Numbered from the stretch's first letter, positions 8,879-18,089 are shown. The stretch: DNA of 64,000 bases from Streptomyces luomodiensis (GCF_031679605.1 NZ_CP117522.1:4898001-4962000); one strand, 5' to 3'. Program-made: numbers and translations. The notes: generated by a model not told the origin, from the sequence alone.

Positions 8879-9709
8879 ATGTCCGTAGAACTGGGCAGCT
8901 CGAAGGTGCTCACCAACGACGCACCGCACATGCCTGACGACTGCGACGCCATCGACACCCGCACCCTCTCCCGCTCCCTCTTCCTGCGGCTCGCCACACT
9001 CGACAAGGACAGTGCGGAGGCCGGCTACGTCCGTGACACCCTCATCGAGCTGAACCTCCCGCTCGTCCGCTACGCGGCGGCCCGGTTCCGCAGCCGTAAC
9101 GAGCCGATGGAGGACATCGTCCAGGTCGGCACCATCGGCCTGATCAAGGCGATCGACCGCTTCGACTGCGAACGGGGCGTGGAGTTCCCGACGTTCGCCA
9201 TGCCGACCGTCGTGGGCGAGATCAAGCGGTTCTTCCGGGACACCAGCTGGTCGGTGCGGGTGCCGCGGCGGCTGCAGGAGCTGCGGCTGGCGCTGACCAA
9301 GGCCAGTGACGAGCTGTCGCAGAAGCTCGACCGCTCCCCGACCGTCACCGAGCTCGCCACGGCGCTGGGCGTCTCCGAGGAGGACGTGGTCGACGGCCTC
9401 GCGGTGGGCAATGCCTACACGGCCAGCTCGCTGGACTCCCCATCCCCCGAGGACGACGGCGGCGAGGGGTCGCTCGCCGACCGGCTGGGGTATGAGGACA
9501 GCGCGCTGGAGGGCGTGGAGTACCGCGAGTCGCTCAAGCCCCTGCTGGCCAAGCTGCCGCCGCGCGAGCGCCAGATCATCATGCTGCGCTTCTTCGCCAA
9601 CATGACGCAGTCGCAAATCGGCGAAGAGGTCGGGATCTCCCAGATGCATGTCTCACGGCTGCTCACCCGGACCCTGGCCCAGCTGCGCGAGGGTCTGATC
9701 TCGGACTGA
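8879..9709 (+). CDS. SigB/SigF-family RNA polymerase sigma factor (second)
   Basis: 276 residues from ATG 8879, preceded by AGGGGGT. It is a close paralog of the protein at 7857: the same region 2 block ([37 protein letters not shown]), region 3, and region 4 HTH ([20 protein letters not shown]). It differs mainly in the N-terminus and region 3, which could change anti-sigma partners. Position suggests the counterpart of S. coelicolor sigN, but this is recollection and not alignment. The in-frame ATG at 8765 would add a sequence without homology. Confidence 0.85.
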   Translation: MSVELGSSKVLTNDAPHMPDDCDAIDTRTLSRSLFLRLATLDKDSAEAGYVRDTLIELNLPLVRYAAARFRSRNEPMEDIVQVGTIGLIKAIDRFDCERGVEFPTFAMPTVVGEIKRFFRDTSWSVRVPRRLQELRLALTKASDELSQKLDRSPTVTELATALGVSEEDVVDGLAVGNAYTASSLDSPSPEDDGGEGSLADRLGYEDSALEGVEYRESLKPLLAKLPPRERQIIMLRFFANMTQSQIGEEVGISQMHVSRLLTRTLAQLREGLISD

Positions 9710-9760
9710 GCCGGGCCGGGCCGCGCTCACCGGCCCGTCCCCTGCCGGATCCCTGTACAC

Positions 9761-9775
9761 CTGACGAGCCGTCAG
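9761..9775. promoter_or_regulatory. Palindrome CTGAC-N5-GTCAG
   Basis: CTGACGAGCCGTCAG lies 13 bases before the lipoprotein start at 9789. The same 15-bp layout (CTGACTATCCGTCAG) occurs at 55133-55147 upstream of the MaoC/thiolase operon. Likely a TetR-type repressor site, though the repressor is not identified. Confidence 0.45.
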
Positions 9776-9788
9776 ACACACTGGCCCG

Positions 9789-10616
9789 ATGCGATACGCA
9801 GGGAGCCGGACAACGGGCCGCCGAGGCACGGCGATCGCCTCCTCGGCGGCCGCGCTGTGCCTGGGGGCACTGCTCAGCGGCTGCGGAGGGGGCGGCGACG
9901 GCTATGTCGCCGCCGGGGCGGCGGGGCCCGATGGCCGGCGGGCCACGACGGCCGTACCGCCCAAGGGCGGCGTCGATCTGGTGCCCCTGGACGAGGAGGG
10001 CACGGGGAACGATCGCGACGGTAAGGGCGGCGCGAACGGACAGCCCGGTAAGGGCGCCGCGGCCCCCGACGCCACCGGGGACGGCAGGACGGACGGACCG
10101 GCCTCACAGGCACCCTCGGCGTCCACGGAGGCCCGGGGCCGCACAGACGGCGGCTCAGACGGGTCAGGCGGCGCAGACGGCGGCACAAGCGGCTCCGGGG
10201 CCCCGGGGCGCCCGGACGACGGTCCCGAGGGCGAGGCCGGCCCTGGCGAGCCCTCGCCCTCCGGGGCCGGCGCTTCGGGCTCCTCCGGCTCTCCCGCCCC
10301 CACCGGCCCGGCCGTCCTGGAGGTCGGCGAGCCGGAGCGCACGGCGACCGATGAGCGCTGGTGCGAGAAGGTGAAGGTCGAGTTCCGCAACACCGGAGGG
10401 ACTCCGGTCACCTCGGGCACCGTCACCTTCGGCACGCATGTGATCGACATCCTCGGCATCGACTGGGCGACGCTCGAGTCCGAGGAAGAGTTGCCCGCGC
10501 CGATCGGCGCGGGCCAGAAGAAGGAGAAGACCTGGACGGTGTGCGTGGACGACTGGCGAGTGCCGCTGGGCATGCACATCGAGACGCAGGACGTCTCGGT
10601 CACCTGGAAGCCGTAA
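9789..10616 (+). CDS. Lipoprotein with low-complexity linker
   Basis: 275 residues. A basic N-terminus and hydrophobic segment end in the lipobox LLSGC (Cys at about residue 32). A disordered stretch of Gly, Asp, Pro, Ala and Ser follows (about 40-175). The globular C-terminal 100 residues (from VLEVGEPERTATDERWCEKV) have two Cys that may pair and a beta-rich look. This end is what is conserved in such proteins; no function known. It is translated away from the sigma genes and ends at a bidirectional terminator. Confidence 0.75.
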   Translation: MRYAGSRTTGRRGTAIASSAAALCLGALLSGCGGGGDGYVAAGAAGPDGRRATTAVPPKGGVDLVPLDEEGTGNDRDGKGGANGQPGKGAAAPDATGDGRTDGPASQAPSASTEARGRTDGGSDGSGGADGGTSGSGAPGRPDDGPEGEAGPGEPSPSGAGASGSSGSPAPTGPAVLEVGEPERTATDERWCEKVKVEFRNTGGTPVTSGTVTFGTHVIDILGIDWATLESEEELPAPIGAGQKKEKTWTVCVDDWRVPLGMHIETQDVSVTWKP

Positions 10617-10722
10617 GGCCGCCTCGGCAGCCGTAAGGGGATCGCGGGAACCACAAGGCGTCGCCGGAACCGTAAAGGGTCACGGCGGCCGCAAGGGGGT
10701 CACGGCGGCCGTAAGGAGGTCT
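10617..10722. repeat. Intergenic imperfect repeats
   Basis: About five imperfect 18-20 bp units with a core of CGGNNGCCGTAAGG or GGAACCGTAAGG type. No gene seen. Confidence 0.5.
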
Positions 10723-10744
10723 CGCGGGGGCTCACGCCCCCGCG
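10723..10744. terminator. Bidirectional hairpin
   Basis: Perfect 9-bp stem CGCGGGGGC/GCCCCCGCG with a TCAC loop, between convergent genes at 9789 and 10970. Confidence 0.7.
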
Positions 10745-10769
10745 GGAGGCGTCACGACCTCGACGCGGC

Positions 10770-10970
10770 TCAGGCCAGCGCGAGCCAGGCCACCGCGGCG
10801 ACGATCACGACCGCCGCGATCACACCGACGATCACGCCGACGCGCGAACCGCCGCTCGATCCGGTGGTCGCCTGGGGCTGCCGCGTGCCCTCGTCGACGA
10901 AGGCGCGGAACATCTGGGTGGAGCCGGCCGGGTCGTAATTGCCGTTGGGGCTCTGGGGGTTGTTCGCCAT
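10770..10970 (-). CDS. Small C-tail membrane protein
   Basis: 66 residues, starting MANNPQSPNGNYDPAGSTQM. The N-terminal 40 residues are polar. A single C-terminal helix rich in Val, Ile and Ala (about 44-66) ends the protein, so it is probably tail-anchored. Function unknown. Its start is 200 bases from the divergent MarR gene. Confidence 0.7.
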   Translation of the reverse strand: MANNPQSPNGNYDPAGSTQMFRAFVDEGTRQPQATTGSSGGSRVGVIVGVIAAVVIVAAVAWLALA

Positions 10971-11134
10971 GAGCCCCGACCCTAGCGAACGAGCGGATTC
11001 CGGGACACCCCCGGGTCCCAGCGGCCCCTCGCTCCCCGCCTACCCCACTTGACCGACACCAGGACGACTCTTTAACGGCAATTTACCGCCCAGACCCCCC
11101 TTTCATTTGCCTGTAGCAACTAACTTCTTCTATG

Positions 11135-11149
11135 GTTGCCTTAAGCAAC
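11135..11149. promoter_or_regulatory. Likely MarR operator
   Basis: Perfect inverted repeat GTTGC-CTTAA-GCAAC, 25 bases before the MarR start. A further half-site TAGCAAC at 11114-11120 lies one to two helical turns upstream. Typical size and spacing for a MarR dimer site; autoregulation of the MarR-exporter operon is inferred. Confidence 0.6.
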
Positions 11150-11173
11150 TGATCTACCCCTCTGGGAGGTGCC

Positions 11174-11662
11174 GTGGCCACACAGCGCCACTACGAGGAG
11201 CTGGCCCGGCAGCTCAGCGCCATCGGCACCGTCAAGCGCGGACTCGCCCGGGTCCTGCCGGCCGACTGCCCATCGGGCGCCGCCGTCGTCCTGATGCTCC
11301 TCGACCGCTACGGCGAGATGCGCATGGGAAAGCTCGCCGAGCTGCTCGACATCGACATGTCGGTGACCAGTCGGCACGTGGCACATGTCGCGGACCGCGG
11401 CTGGGTGGACCGCAAGCCCGACCCGCTCGACCGGCGGTCGCGGCTGCTGAGCATCAACACCAGTGGACGCACGCTGCTCGGTGAGGTGTCCGAGCGCTAT
11501 ACGAACGCACTCGCCAGCTGCCTGAGCGACTGGTCGGACGAGGACGTCGACCGGCTCAACGAACTTCTCGCCCGGTTGCGGACGAACTTCGGGGACACCC
11601 GGACCCGGGCTCTGCCGCAGCAGGTGGCGAGCAGCACCACCCGTACACCTTCGCAACGTTAA
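11174..11662 (+). CDS. MarR-family transcriptional regulator
   Basis: 162 residues from GTG 11174, with GGGAGG six bases upstream. The winged helix is at about 30-125, with recognition region KLAELLDIDMSVTSRHVAHV and wing DPLDRRSRLLSIN, the DxRxxR signature of MarR. Such proteins repress drug or stress genes and release DNA on ligand binding. The exporter gene begins 8 bases after its stop, so it very probably controls that exporter through the palindrome at 11135. Confidence 0.9.
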   Translation: MATQRHYEELARQLSAIGTVKRGLARVLPADCPSGAAVVLMLLDRYGEMRMGKLAELLDIDMSVTSRHVAHVADRGWVDRKPDPLDRRSRLLSINTSGRTLLGEVSERYTNALASCLSDWSDEDVDRLNELLARLRTNFGDTRTRALPQQVASSTTRTPSQR

Positions 11663-11670
11663 GGAACTTC

Positions 11671-14280
11671 ATGGCAACGACCACACCGGACGGCGGTGTG
11701 CGGGGACCCGCGGGGCACCCCGCCCACGCCAAGCACGGCGGAGGAGGCCACCGGGCCCCACACGGCCACGCTCCGGACTCCTCGGCACCGATGACCCACC
11801 GGCAGATCATGGAGGCGCTCTCCGGTCTGCTGCTGGGGATGTTCGTCGCGATCCTGTCGTCGACCATCGTCTCCAACGCGCTGCCCGAGATCATCTCCGA
11901 TCTCCACGGCGGCCAGTCCGCGTACACCTGGGTCGTCACCGCCACCCTGCTGGCCATGACCGCCGCCACCCCGCTGTGGGGCAAGCTCTCCGATCTGTTC
12001 AGCAAGAAGCTGCTGGTCCAGATCGCTCTTGTGATCTATGTGGCGGGCTCGGTGGTGGCCGGTCTGTCGCAGAACCCCGGCATGCTGATCGCCTGCCGTG
12101 TGGTGCAGGGCATCGGCGTCGGCGGGCTCTCCGCCCTCGCCCAGGTCGTCATGGCGGCGATGATCTCCCCGCGTGAGCGCGGCCGTTACAGCGGCTACCT
12201 CGGCGCGACCTTCGCCGTCGCGACCGTCGGCGGTCCGCTGCTGGGCGGCGTGATCACCGACACCTCCTGGCTGGGCTGGCGCTGGTGCTTCTACGTCGGC
12301 GTCCCGTTCGCCGTCATCGCGCTGATCGTCCTCCAGAAGACCCTGAAGCTCCCGGTGGTGAAGCGGGACGTCAAGGTCGACTGGAGCGGCGCCTTCTTCA
12401 TCAGCGCCGCGGTCTCGCTGCTGCTGCTCTGGGTCACCTTCGCGGGTGACAAGTACGACTGGGTCTCCTGGCAGAGCTACGCGATGGTCGGCGGATCGAT
12501 CGTTCTCGGTCTGATCTTCGTCCTGATCGAGTCCAAGGCGAGCGAGCCGATCATCCCGCTGCGGCTGTTCCGCAACAAGACGATCACCCTCGCCTCGCTG
12601 GCGTCGCTCTTCGTCGGTATCGCGATGTTCTCCGGAACCGTCTTCTTCAGCCAGTACTTCCAGCTGGCGCGCGGTAAGTCGCCCACCATGTCGGGCGTCA
12701 TGACCATCCCGATGATCGGCGGTCTGTTCATCTCCTCGACCGTTTCCGGTCAGGTCATCACCAAGACCGGTCGCTGGAAGGCGTGGCTGGTCAGCGGTGG
12801 TGTGCTGGTGACGGCGGGCCTCGGGCTGCTGGGCACCATCCGGTACGACACCCCGTACTGGCACATGGGGATCTACATGGCCCTCATGGGCCTCGGCATC
12901 GGCATGATGATGCAGAACCTGGTGCTGGCCACCCAGAACCAGGTGGCCCCGCAGGACCTCGGCGCGGCCAGCGCCGTCGTCACCTTCTTCCGCTCCCTGG
13001 GCGGTGCGGTGGGCGTCTCGGCACTCGGTGCGGTGCTCGCCAACCGCGTCACCCACTACGTCAAGGACGGCCTGGCCGAGCTGGGCCCCAAGGGCGCCGC
13101 ACTCGGCCACGCGGGCACCGGCGGCGGTGCCATCCCCGATGTGAAGACGCTGCCCGAGCCGCTGCGCACGATCATGGAGAGCGCCTACGGCCACGGTGTC
13201 GCGGACGTCTTCCTGTACGCCGCCCCGGCCGCGCTGCTCGCCCTGCTGCTGACCCTGTTCATCAAGGAGGTCGCCCTGAAGACCAGCGCCGGATCCCAGC
13301 AGGCCGCCTCGGACGCCCCGGCTCCCCAGGCCGCGTCGGCCGACGCGGTGCCGGCCACGGCCGTCACCGACCAGGTCGCCGACCTCGAGCCCGCGCTCGT
13401 GGGCGCCCCGGCCCCCGAGGTGCACGCGCCGGACTCGAGCGGTGTCCTCGCGGCCACCGCCCCGCAGCGCCTGGCGGCCTTCGCCTCCGCCGGGGGCGGC
13501 GGCGACCACCAGCCCCGGCAGGGCGTGCACGGCTTCGTGCGGAACGCGGACGGCGGCCCCGTCGCCCGCGCCGCGGTGACGCTGATCTCGCTCGCCGGGC
13601 GGCAGCTGGGCCGTTCGGTGGCGCACCCCGACGGCTCCTACGCCCTGGACGCGCCGGGCTCCGGTTCGTACGTCCTGATCGCGGCGGCCGACGGCCACCA
13701 GCCGCAGGCGTCCACGATCGTGGTCGGGGAGGAGCCGCTCGGCTTCGACATCGTCCTGTCGGCCACCAGCGGTCTGGTGGGCACCGTGCGCGGTGCCGCC
13801 GACGGCCGGCCGGTCGACTCGGCGATGGTCGTGGTCACCGATGTCCGCGGAGAGGTGCTGGCCACCGGGAAGACCGGTGAGCAGGGCGACTTCAGCTTCG
13901 AGGAGCTGGTCTCCGGGACCTTCACGGTCGCGGTGAACGCGCCCGGCTACCGGCCGGCGGCGCTGCCCGTCGAGGTGGGCGCCCAGGGGCTGACCCGGGT
14001 GGAGATAGCCCTTCAGGCCGGCGCCCGGGTGCAGGGCACCGTCCGGGCCGGGGCCGACCGGCGGCCCCTGCCGGACGCGCGGGTCACCCTCGTGGACGCG
14101 GCCGGGAACGTGGTCGCCACCGCCACCACCGGTGAGGACGGCGCCTACGCCTTCACCGACCTGGACGCGGGCGACTACACGGTCATCGCGAGCGGCTACC
14201 CGCCGGTCGCGGGGGCGCTGACGGTCTCCGGACCCGGCGTCGACGGCCACGACGTCGAGCTCGCTCACCCGGGCGAGTGA
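11671..14280 (+). CDS. DHA2-family MFS exporter fused to three carboxypeptidase-regulatory-like domains
   Basis: 869 residues. After a Gly/His-rich head (1-40) comes a 14-helix drug/proton antiporter (about 45-545), starting ALSGLLLGMFVAILSSTIVS and including the QGIGVGGLSALAQ region. A Pro/Ala-rich linker (about 545-615) leads to three tandem beta-sandwich domains of the carboxypeptidase-regulatory type (about 618-695, 697-780 and 783-866), each with a DGSY/GDFSF/DGAYAF strand motif. In a 14-helix MFS protein both ends face the cytoplasm, so these domains are probably cytoplasmic, which is unusual. It is co-transcribed with the MarR gene. Substrate unknown. Confidence 0.88.
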   Translation: MATTTPDGGVRGPAGHPAHAKHGGGGHRAPHGHAPDSSAPMTHRQIMEALSGLLLGMFVAILSSTIVSNALPEIISDLHGGQSAYTWVVTATLLAMTAATPLWGKLSDLFSKKLLVQIALVIYVAGSVVAGLSQNPGMLIACRVVQGIGVGGLSALAQVVMAAMISPRERGRYSGYLGATFAVATVGGPLLGGVITDTSWLGWRWCFYVGVPFAVIALIVLQKTLKLPVVKRDVKVDWSGAFFISAAVSLLLLWVTFAGDKYDWVSWQSYAMVGGSIVLGLIFVLIESKASEPIIPLRLFRNKTITLASLASLFVGIAMFSGTVFFSQYFQLARGKSPTMSGVMTIPMIGGLFISSTVSGQVITKTGRWKAWLVSGGVLVTAGLGLLGTIRYDTPYWHMGIYMALMGLGIGMMMQNLVLATQNQVAPQDLGAASAVVTFFRSLGGAVGVSALGAVLANRVTHYVKDGLAELGPKGAALGHAGTGGGAIPDVKTLPEPLRTIMESAYGHGVADVFLYAAPAALLALLLTLFIKEVALKTSAGSQQAASDAPAPQAASADAVPATAVTDQVADLEPALVGAPAPEVHAPDSSGVLAATAPQRLAAFASAGGGGDHQPRQGVHGFVRNADGGPVARAAVTLISLAGRQLGRSVAHPDGSYALDAPGSGSYVLIAAADGHQPQASTIVVGEEPLGFDIVLSATSGLVGTVRGAADGRPVDSAMVVVTDVRGEVLATGKTGEQGDFSFEELVSGTFTVAVNAPGYRPAALPVEVGAQGLTRVEIALQAGARVQGTVRAGADRRPLPDARVTLVDAAGNVVATATTGEDGAYAFTDLDAGDYTVIASGYPPVAGALTVSGPGVDGHDVELAHPGE

Positions 14281-14436
14281 CGAACCTCCGGGCGAGGGAC
14301 GCGCATGAGCGGAGACGCGCCCCTCGCCCGGACCGGGCGGCGGATTTTCTCCGCCGGGCCCGGAACCCGGATCCCGGCGGCGGTGTAGTGAAGGCAGGGG
14401 ACGGCCTGACACCGCCGCCCGGATCCGGCGCACAGC

Positions 14437-15324
14437 ATGACGAGCAACACGGGAGCGGGAGCGAAACGCGGCATGACGACCACAGGAGCAGGAGCAAGCG
14501 GGGGAGCGGGGCTGCGGGCCCGGATCCGCACCCGTGACGGCTGGGCGGTCCAGCACGCGGTGCTGACCGTCACCGATATGACGGGCGCGCAGGTGCTGCG
14601 CGCGCAGGCCGACGGAGAAGGCACCGTGCGGACCGACGAGCCGCTGCCGGCCGGGCCGTACACGGTCATCGCCACCGCGGTCGGCTACGCCCCCGTCGCG
14701 TCCACGGCGATCGTCACCGCCTCGGGGCGGGTCGACCTGGGCACGGTGGTGCTGGCGCGGCAGGGCGGGGTGGAGCTTCCCCCGCCCGGCGTGTGGACGC
14801 TCGACCCGGCGCATTCGACGGTGGCCGCGGTCGCCCAGCATCTGGGGATCTCCAGCGTGCACGGGCGGTTCACGGAGTTCAGCGGGCGGATCGAGGTCGC
14901 CGAGGACGTCGAGAAGTCGCGCGTCGAGGCGGTCATCCAGGCAGCCAGCATCGACACCGGCAACACCATGCGGGACGGCCATCTGAAGTCGCCCGACTTC
15001 CTCAATGTGGAGGAGTTCCCGCAGCTGACGTACCGGAGCTCGCATCTGAGCGCCGCCGGGCCGGACCGCTGGACGGTCCACGGCGAGTTGGCGATGCACG
15101 GCGTCGTCCGCGACGTGGACCTGGACCTGACGTATCTGGGCACCGGCCCGGACCCGTGGGGCGGAGTGCGGGCGGCCTTCCGGGCCACCGCGGAGCTGCG
15201 CCGCGAGGACTTCGCGATGAACTACAACCAGGTGGTCGCGGCGGGCATCGCGGCGATCGGCACCACCCTGCGGGTCGAGCTCGACATACAGGCGGTGCAG
15301 GGCGAGGGGCTCCCCACGGCCTGA
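14437..15324 (+). CDS. YceI-family protein with N-terminal carboxypeptidase-regulatory-like domain
   Basis: 295 residues. The N-terminal region (about 22-108) is a single regulatory-like beta-sandwich resembling those of the preceding exporter (DGEGTVRTDEPLPAGPYTVI). The C-terminal region (about 112-290) is a YceI lipocalin-like barrel starting GVWTLDPAHSTVAAVAQHLG; this fold binds isoprenoid or other amphiphilic lipids. No signal peptide is seen, so it is likely cytoplasmic. It lies 156 bases after the exporter on the same strand, and the shared domain suggests they act together. An alternative ATG is at 14473. Confidence 0.88.
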   Translation: MTSNTGAGAKRGMTTTGAGASGGAGLRARIRTRDGWAVQHAVLTVTDMTGAQVLRAQADGEGTVRTDEPLPAGPYTVIATAVGYAPVASTAIVTASGRVDLGTVVLARQGGVELPPPGVWTLDPAHSTVAAVAQHLGISSVHGRFTEFSGRIEVAEDVEKSRVEAVIQAASIDTGNTMRDGHLKSPDFLNVEEFPQLTYRSSHLSAAGPDRWTVHGELAMHGVVRDVDLDLTYLGTGPDPWGGVRAAFRATAELRREDFAMNYNQVVAAGIAAIGTTLRVELDIQAVQGEGLPTA

Positions 15325-15623
15325 CGCCCCCGGGCCGGCGCGCCGACCCGCCGGCGCGCACCACCGGCCCCCGCGGAGCCGCGGGCGCGTACGCCCCGGG
15401 CCCGACGCCCGCGGGCCCCTACCACCGGCCCCGCAGGCCTCGCCCGCGCCACCCGGGCCGCGGGACCACCCGGGCCGCGGGATCACCCGGACCGCAGGAC
15501 CACCCGGACCGCGGGATCACCCGGGCCACAGGACCGCCGGGCAGCGGGACCACCCGCCCGCAGGACCACCCGGGCCACAGGACCACCCGGCCACGGGACC
15601 ACCCGCCCGAAGCGGCGTCCGCG
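15325..15623. repeat. Intergenic tandem repeats
   Basis: 299 bases without a gene between convergent genes. From about 15449 to 15611 there are roughly nine imperfect 16-18 bp units of type GACCACCCGGGCCRCRG. Nothing coding is convincing on either strand. Confidence 0.6.
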
Positions 15624-16406
15624 TTACGGGGTCCGTAGGGCCTCGATACCGGCGATCGCCAGGTCCAGGGCGAAGGTGAACTCCCGGTCGCGCATTTCCT
15701 CGACCGTGTCGCCGCCACGGGCTTCCATGATCTGCCGGGGCTCGTCGAACTCCGGGCGGTCCTCGACCAAGTTCATCACGTCGTGGAAGAGCTCGTCCTG
15801 GCTGAGCCCCGCCGCCCGGCAGCGGGCGGCGAAGCGGGCCTCGTTGGTGCCGAATCCGTAGACGAACTGGTAGACGAGGGCCAGCGCGCTGGTGATCTTG
15901 TCATCCGGCAGTCCGCTGTTGCGCATCACGGCCTGTGCGGCGTTGGAGAACGTCATCGAGTTGGGCCCGATGTTGAGGTACTCCCCCAGCAGCGCCGACA
16001 GCCATGGGTGGCGGACCAGCACCTGGCGGTACTCGGAGGCGAGTTGGCGCAGCTGCTCGCGCCAGTCCCGCGGCTCGGCCAGGGGGTCCGCACAGCCCTC
16101 GGCGGGACGGACGGCCTCGATGGGCAGGGCTATCTCGCCCATGGCGGCGTCGAGGGCGAGTTCGAGCAGATGGTCCTTGGTCTCCACGTACCAGTAGACC
16201 GACATGGCGGTCACGCCGAGCTCCGCCGCGAGCCGCCGCATCGAGAAGCCGGACAGCCCCTCGGCGTCCAGCAGCCGCATCGTCGCCGCGACGATCTTCA
16301 CACGGTCGAGTCCGACCGGCTGCTGATCGCCCTTGCGCCTGGGGGTCTTGCGCTCTGAGAGCCAGACGCTGGACCGCTGGCGGGTGACGCGGCTGCCGGT
16401 AGCCAT
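15624..16406 (-). CDS. TetR-family repressor
   Basis: 260 residues from ATG 16406, with GAGAGG four bases upstream. A basic N-terminal tail precedes the HTH at about 40-82 (MRRLAAELGVTAMSVYWYVE). The ligand domain (about 100-255) is of the TetR_C class found with tetracycline-type exporters. The exporter gene lies directly upstream on the same strand (94 bases), so the order is exporter then repressor. Its operator is probably the inverted repeat at 18047-18089. Confidence 0.9.
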   Translation of the reverse strand: MATGSRVTRQRSSVWLSERKTPRRKGDQQPVGLDRVKIVAATMRLLDAEGLSGFSMRRLAAELGVTAMSVYWYVETKDHLLELALDAAMGEIALPIEAVRPAEGCADPLAEPRDWREQLRQLASEYRQVLVRHPWLSALLGEYLNIGPNSMTFSNAAQAVMRNSGLPDDKITSALALVYQFVYGFGTNEARFAARCRAAGLSQDELFHDVMNLVEDRPEFDEPRQIMEARGGDTVEEMRDREFTFALDLAIAGIEALRTP

Positions 16407-16500
16407 GGCGCCTCTCTTTCTCCCGTGCGCTGGCGCCTTCTCCAGTGCGCCGGCGCCGCACGCCCGGACCCGGCCTACGGCGCCTCACTACCTTAAGATG

Positions 16501-18027
16501 CTATGCCGCCGGGGATTCCTGTGAAGATCGTTCGGCCCTGCTGAGCAGGAGCGCGGCCAGCACCCCGCCCGCCAGCACGGCCGCCGCGCCGACCAGCTGG
16601 CTGGTCTCGACCCCGGAGGCGAAGGCGTCCGCGACGGCCTCCCGGTCTTCTGGGGTGCGAGCCGCGGCGACGGCGGCCGGAAGCGAACCCGCTCCGGCGG
16701 CGACCGCGGGCAGCAGCGAGGCGAAGCGGGAGTTCAGCACCGCGCCCAGGACGGCGACGCCGAGCCCGTTGCCGAATTCGGTGAGCGTGCCGTTGACCCC
16801 GGCGCCCACCCCCGCCTTCTCCCGCGGGATGGCCGACATGATGGCGTTCGCCATCGCGGGCATGGCCAGCGCGATGCCGGCCCCCATCACCACCAGCCCG
16901 AAGAGCATCCCGCCGTAGCCGTCCGCGCCGAGCGTCGCGATGGCGGCCAGACCGGCCGCGAGCAGCCCCATCCCGCCGACGACCGTCAGCGCGGTGCCCA
17001 GCTTGGGCAGCAGCCGCGCTCCTATACCGGTGAGATTGAGCGCGACGATCACCACCGCGAGCGGCGCGGTGCGCAGCCCCGCGTCCAACGCGTCATAGCC
17101 GAGCACGAATTGCAGATGCTGGGTGAGCAGGAAGAACGAGCCGCCCATGCCGAAGGCGACGAGAATGCCGCCCGCCACCGCGCCCACGAACCGGCGGTTG
17201 CGGAAGAAGTGCATGTCCAGCATCGGATGGGGGATACGCCGCTCCCAGAGCGCGAAGGCGGTCAGCACGGTGATGCCGATGACGGCCGAGACCAGCACCC
17301 GGTGGGAGGTCCAGCCGTGCTCAGGGCCGGAGATGATCGCGAAAACGATCGAAGTCATGCCGATCGTGGAGAGCAGCGCGCCCAGCAGATCGGGGCGGTC
17401 GCCGGTCGGAACCTTCGACTCCGGCACCATCCAGACCACGGCGACCAGCCCGAGCAGTGCGACGGGCAGGTTGATCAGGAAGATCGACCCCCACCAGAAG
17501 TGCTCCAGCAGCGATCCGCCGATCAGCGGCCCCGCGGCGATCCCGAGGGAGCTGACCGCGCCCCACAGCCCGATGGCCTTGGTCCGTTCTTCCTCGTCGA
17601 AGACCTGCACCACGACGGCCAGCGTCGTGGTCATCAGCAGCGCTCCGCCGATCCCCATGCCCGCGCGGGCGGCGATCAGCTGACCGGGGCTCTGCGCCAG
17701 CGACGCGGCGAGCGATCCGATGCCGAACAGGGCGAGCCCGGCGATCAGCATCTTCTTCCGCCCGTAGCGGTCGGCGGCGCTGCCCGCGGTGAGCAGCAGT
17801 CCGGACTGGACCAGCGAATAGGCGTTGATCATCCACTGGATGTCGGCGGTGCGGGCGTCCATCTCCCTGGCCAGGGAGGGGATCGCCACATTGAGGATCG
17901 TGTTGTCCAGCAACACGGTGAGCTGCGCCAGGCAGATGACGGCGAGGATCAGCCACCGTCGGGGATGGCCACCGGACGGTCGGCCGGGCGGGGCATCGGG
18001 GGCGGTATCGGCGATCGGTGCCGTCAT
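16501..18027 (-). CDS. DHA2-family MFS multidrug exporter
   Basis: 508 residues from ATG 18027, with GGAGA five bases upstream; the longer frame would start inside the operator. Fourteen membrane helices run from about residue 27 (WLILAVICLAQLTVLLDNTI). Motif A is visible as GSAADRYGRKKML and motif C as GALLMTTTLAVV to AAGPLIGGSLL. It expels hydrophobic compounds using the proton gradient. It is followed by its TetR repressor gene. Substrate unknown. Confidence 0.92.
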   Translation of the reverse strand: MTAPIADTAPDAPPGRPSGGHPRRWLILAVICLAQLTVLLDNTILNVAIPSLAREMDARTADIQWMINAYSLVQSGLLLTAGSAADRYGRKKMLIAGLALFGIGSLAASLAQSPGQLIAARAGMGIGGALLMTTTLAVVVQVFDEEERTKAIGLWGAVSSLGIAAGPLIGGSLLEHFWWGSIFLINLPVALLGLVAVVWMVPESKVPTGDRPDLLGALLSTIGMTSIVFAIISGPEHGWTSHRVLVSAVIGITVLTAFALWERRIPHPMLDMHFFRNRRFVGAVAGGILVAFGMGGSFFLLTQHLQFVLGYDALDAGLRTAPLAVVIVALNLTGIGARLLPKLGTALTVVGGMGLLAAGLAAIATLGADGYGGMLFGLVVMGAGIALAMPAMANAIMSAIPREKAGVGAGVNGTLTEFGNGLGVAVLGAVLNSRFASLLPAVAAGAGSLPAAVAAARTPEDREAVADAFASGVETSQLVGAAAVLAGGVLAALLLSRAERSSQESPAA

Positions 18028-18046
18028 GAGAGTCTCCAGGGGCACG

Positions 18047-18089
18047 CTTGTACGGTGTATGGCAACACGTTTGTCATACACCGTACAAG
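18047..18089. promoter_or_regulatory. 15-bp perfect inverted repeat operator
   Basis: Arms CTTGTACGGTGTATG (18047-18061) and its complement (18075-18089) with a 13-base spacer, 20 bases upstream of the exporter start. Size and place fit a TetR operator overlapping the promoter; two dimers on one site are possible given the 28-bp centre-to-centre arm spacing. Confidence 0.7.

Noticed and set aside
11659..15486. 1275-codon minus-strand frame opposite the exporter and YceI genes
   Set aside because: Shadow frame, rich in Arg/His/Gly and without domains.
15449..15611. Possible CRISPR array
   Set aside because: Units are only 16-18 bp, contiguous without unique spacers, and no cas genes are present.
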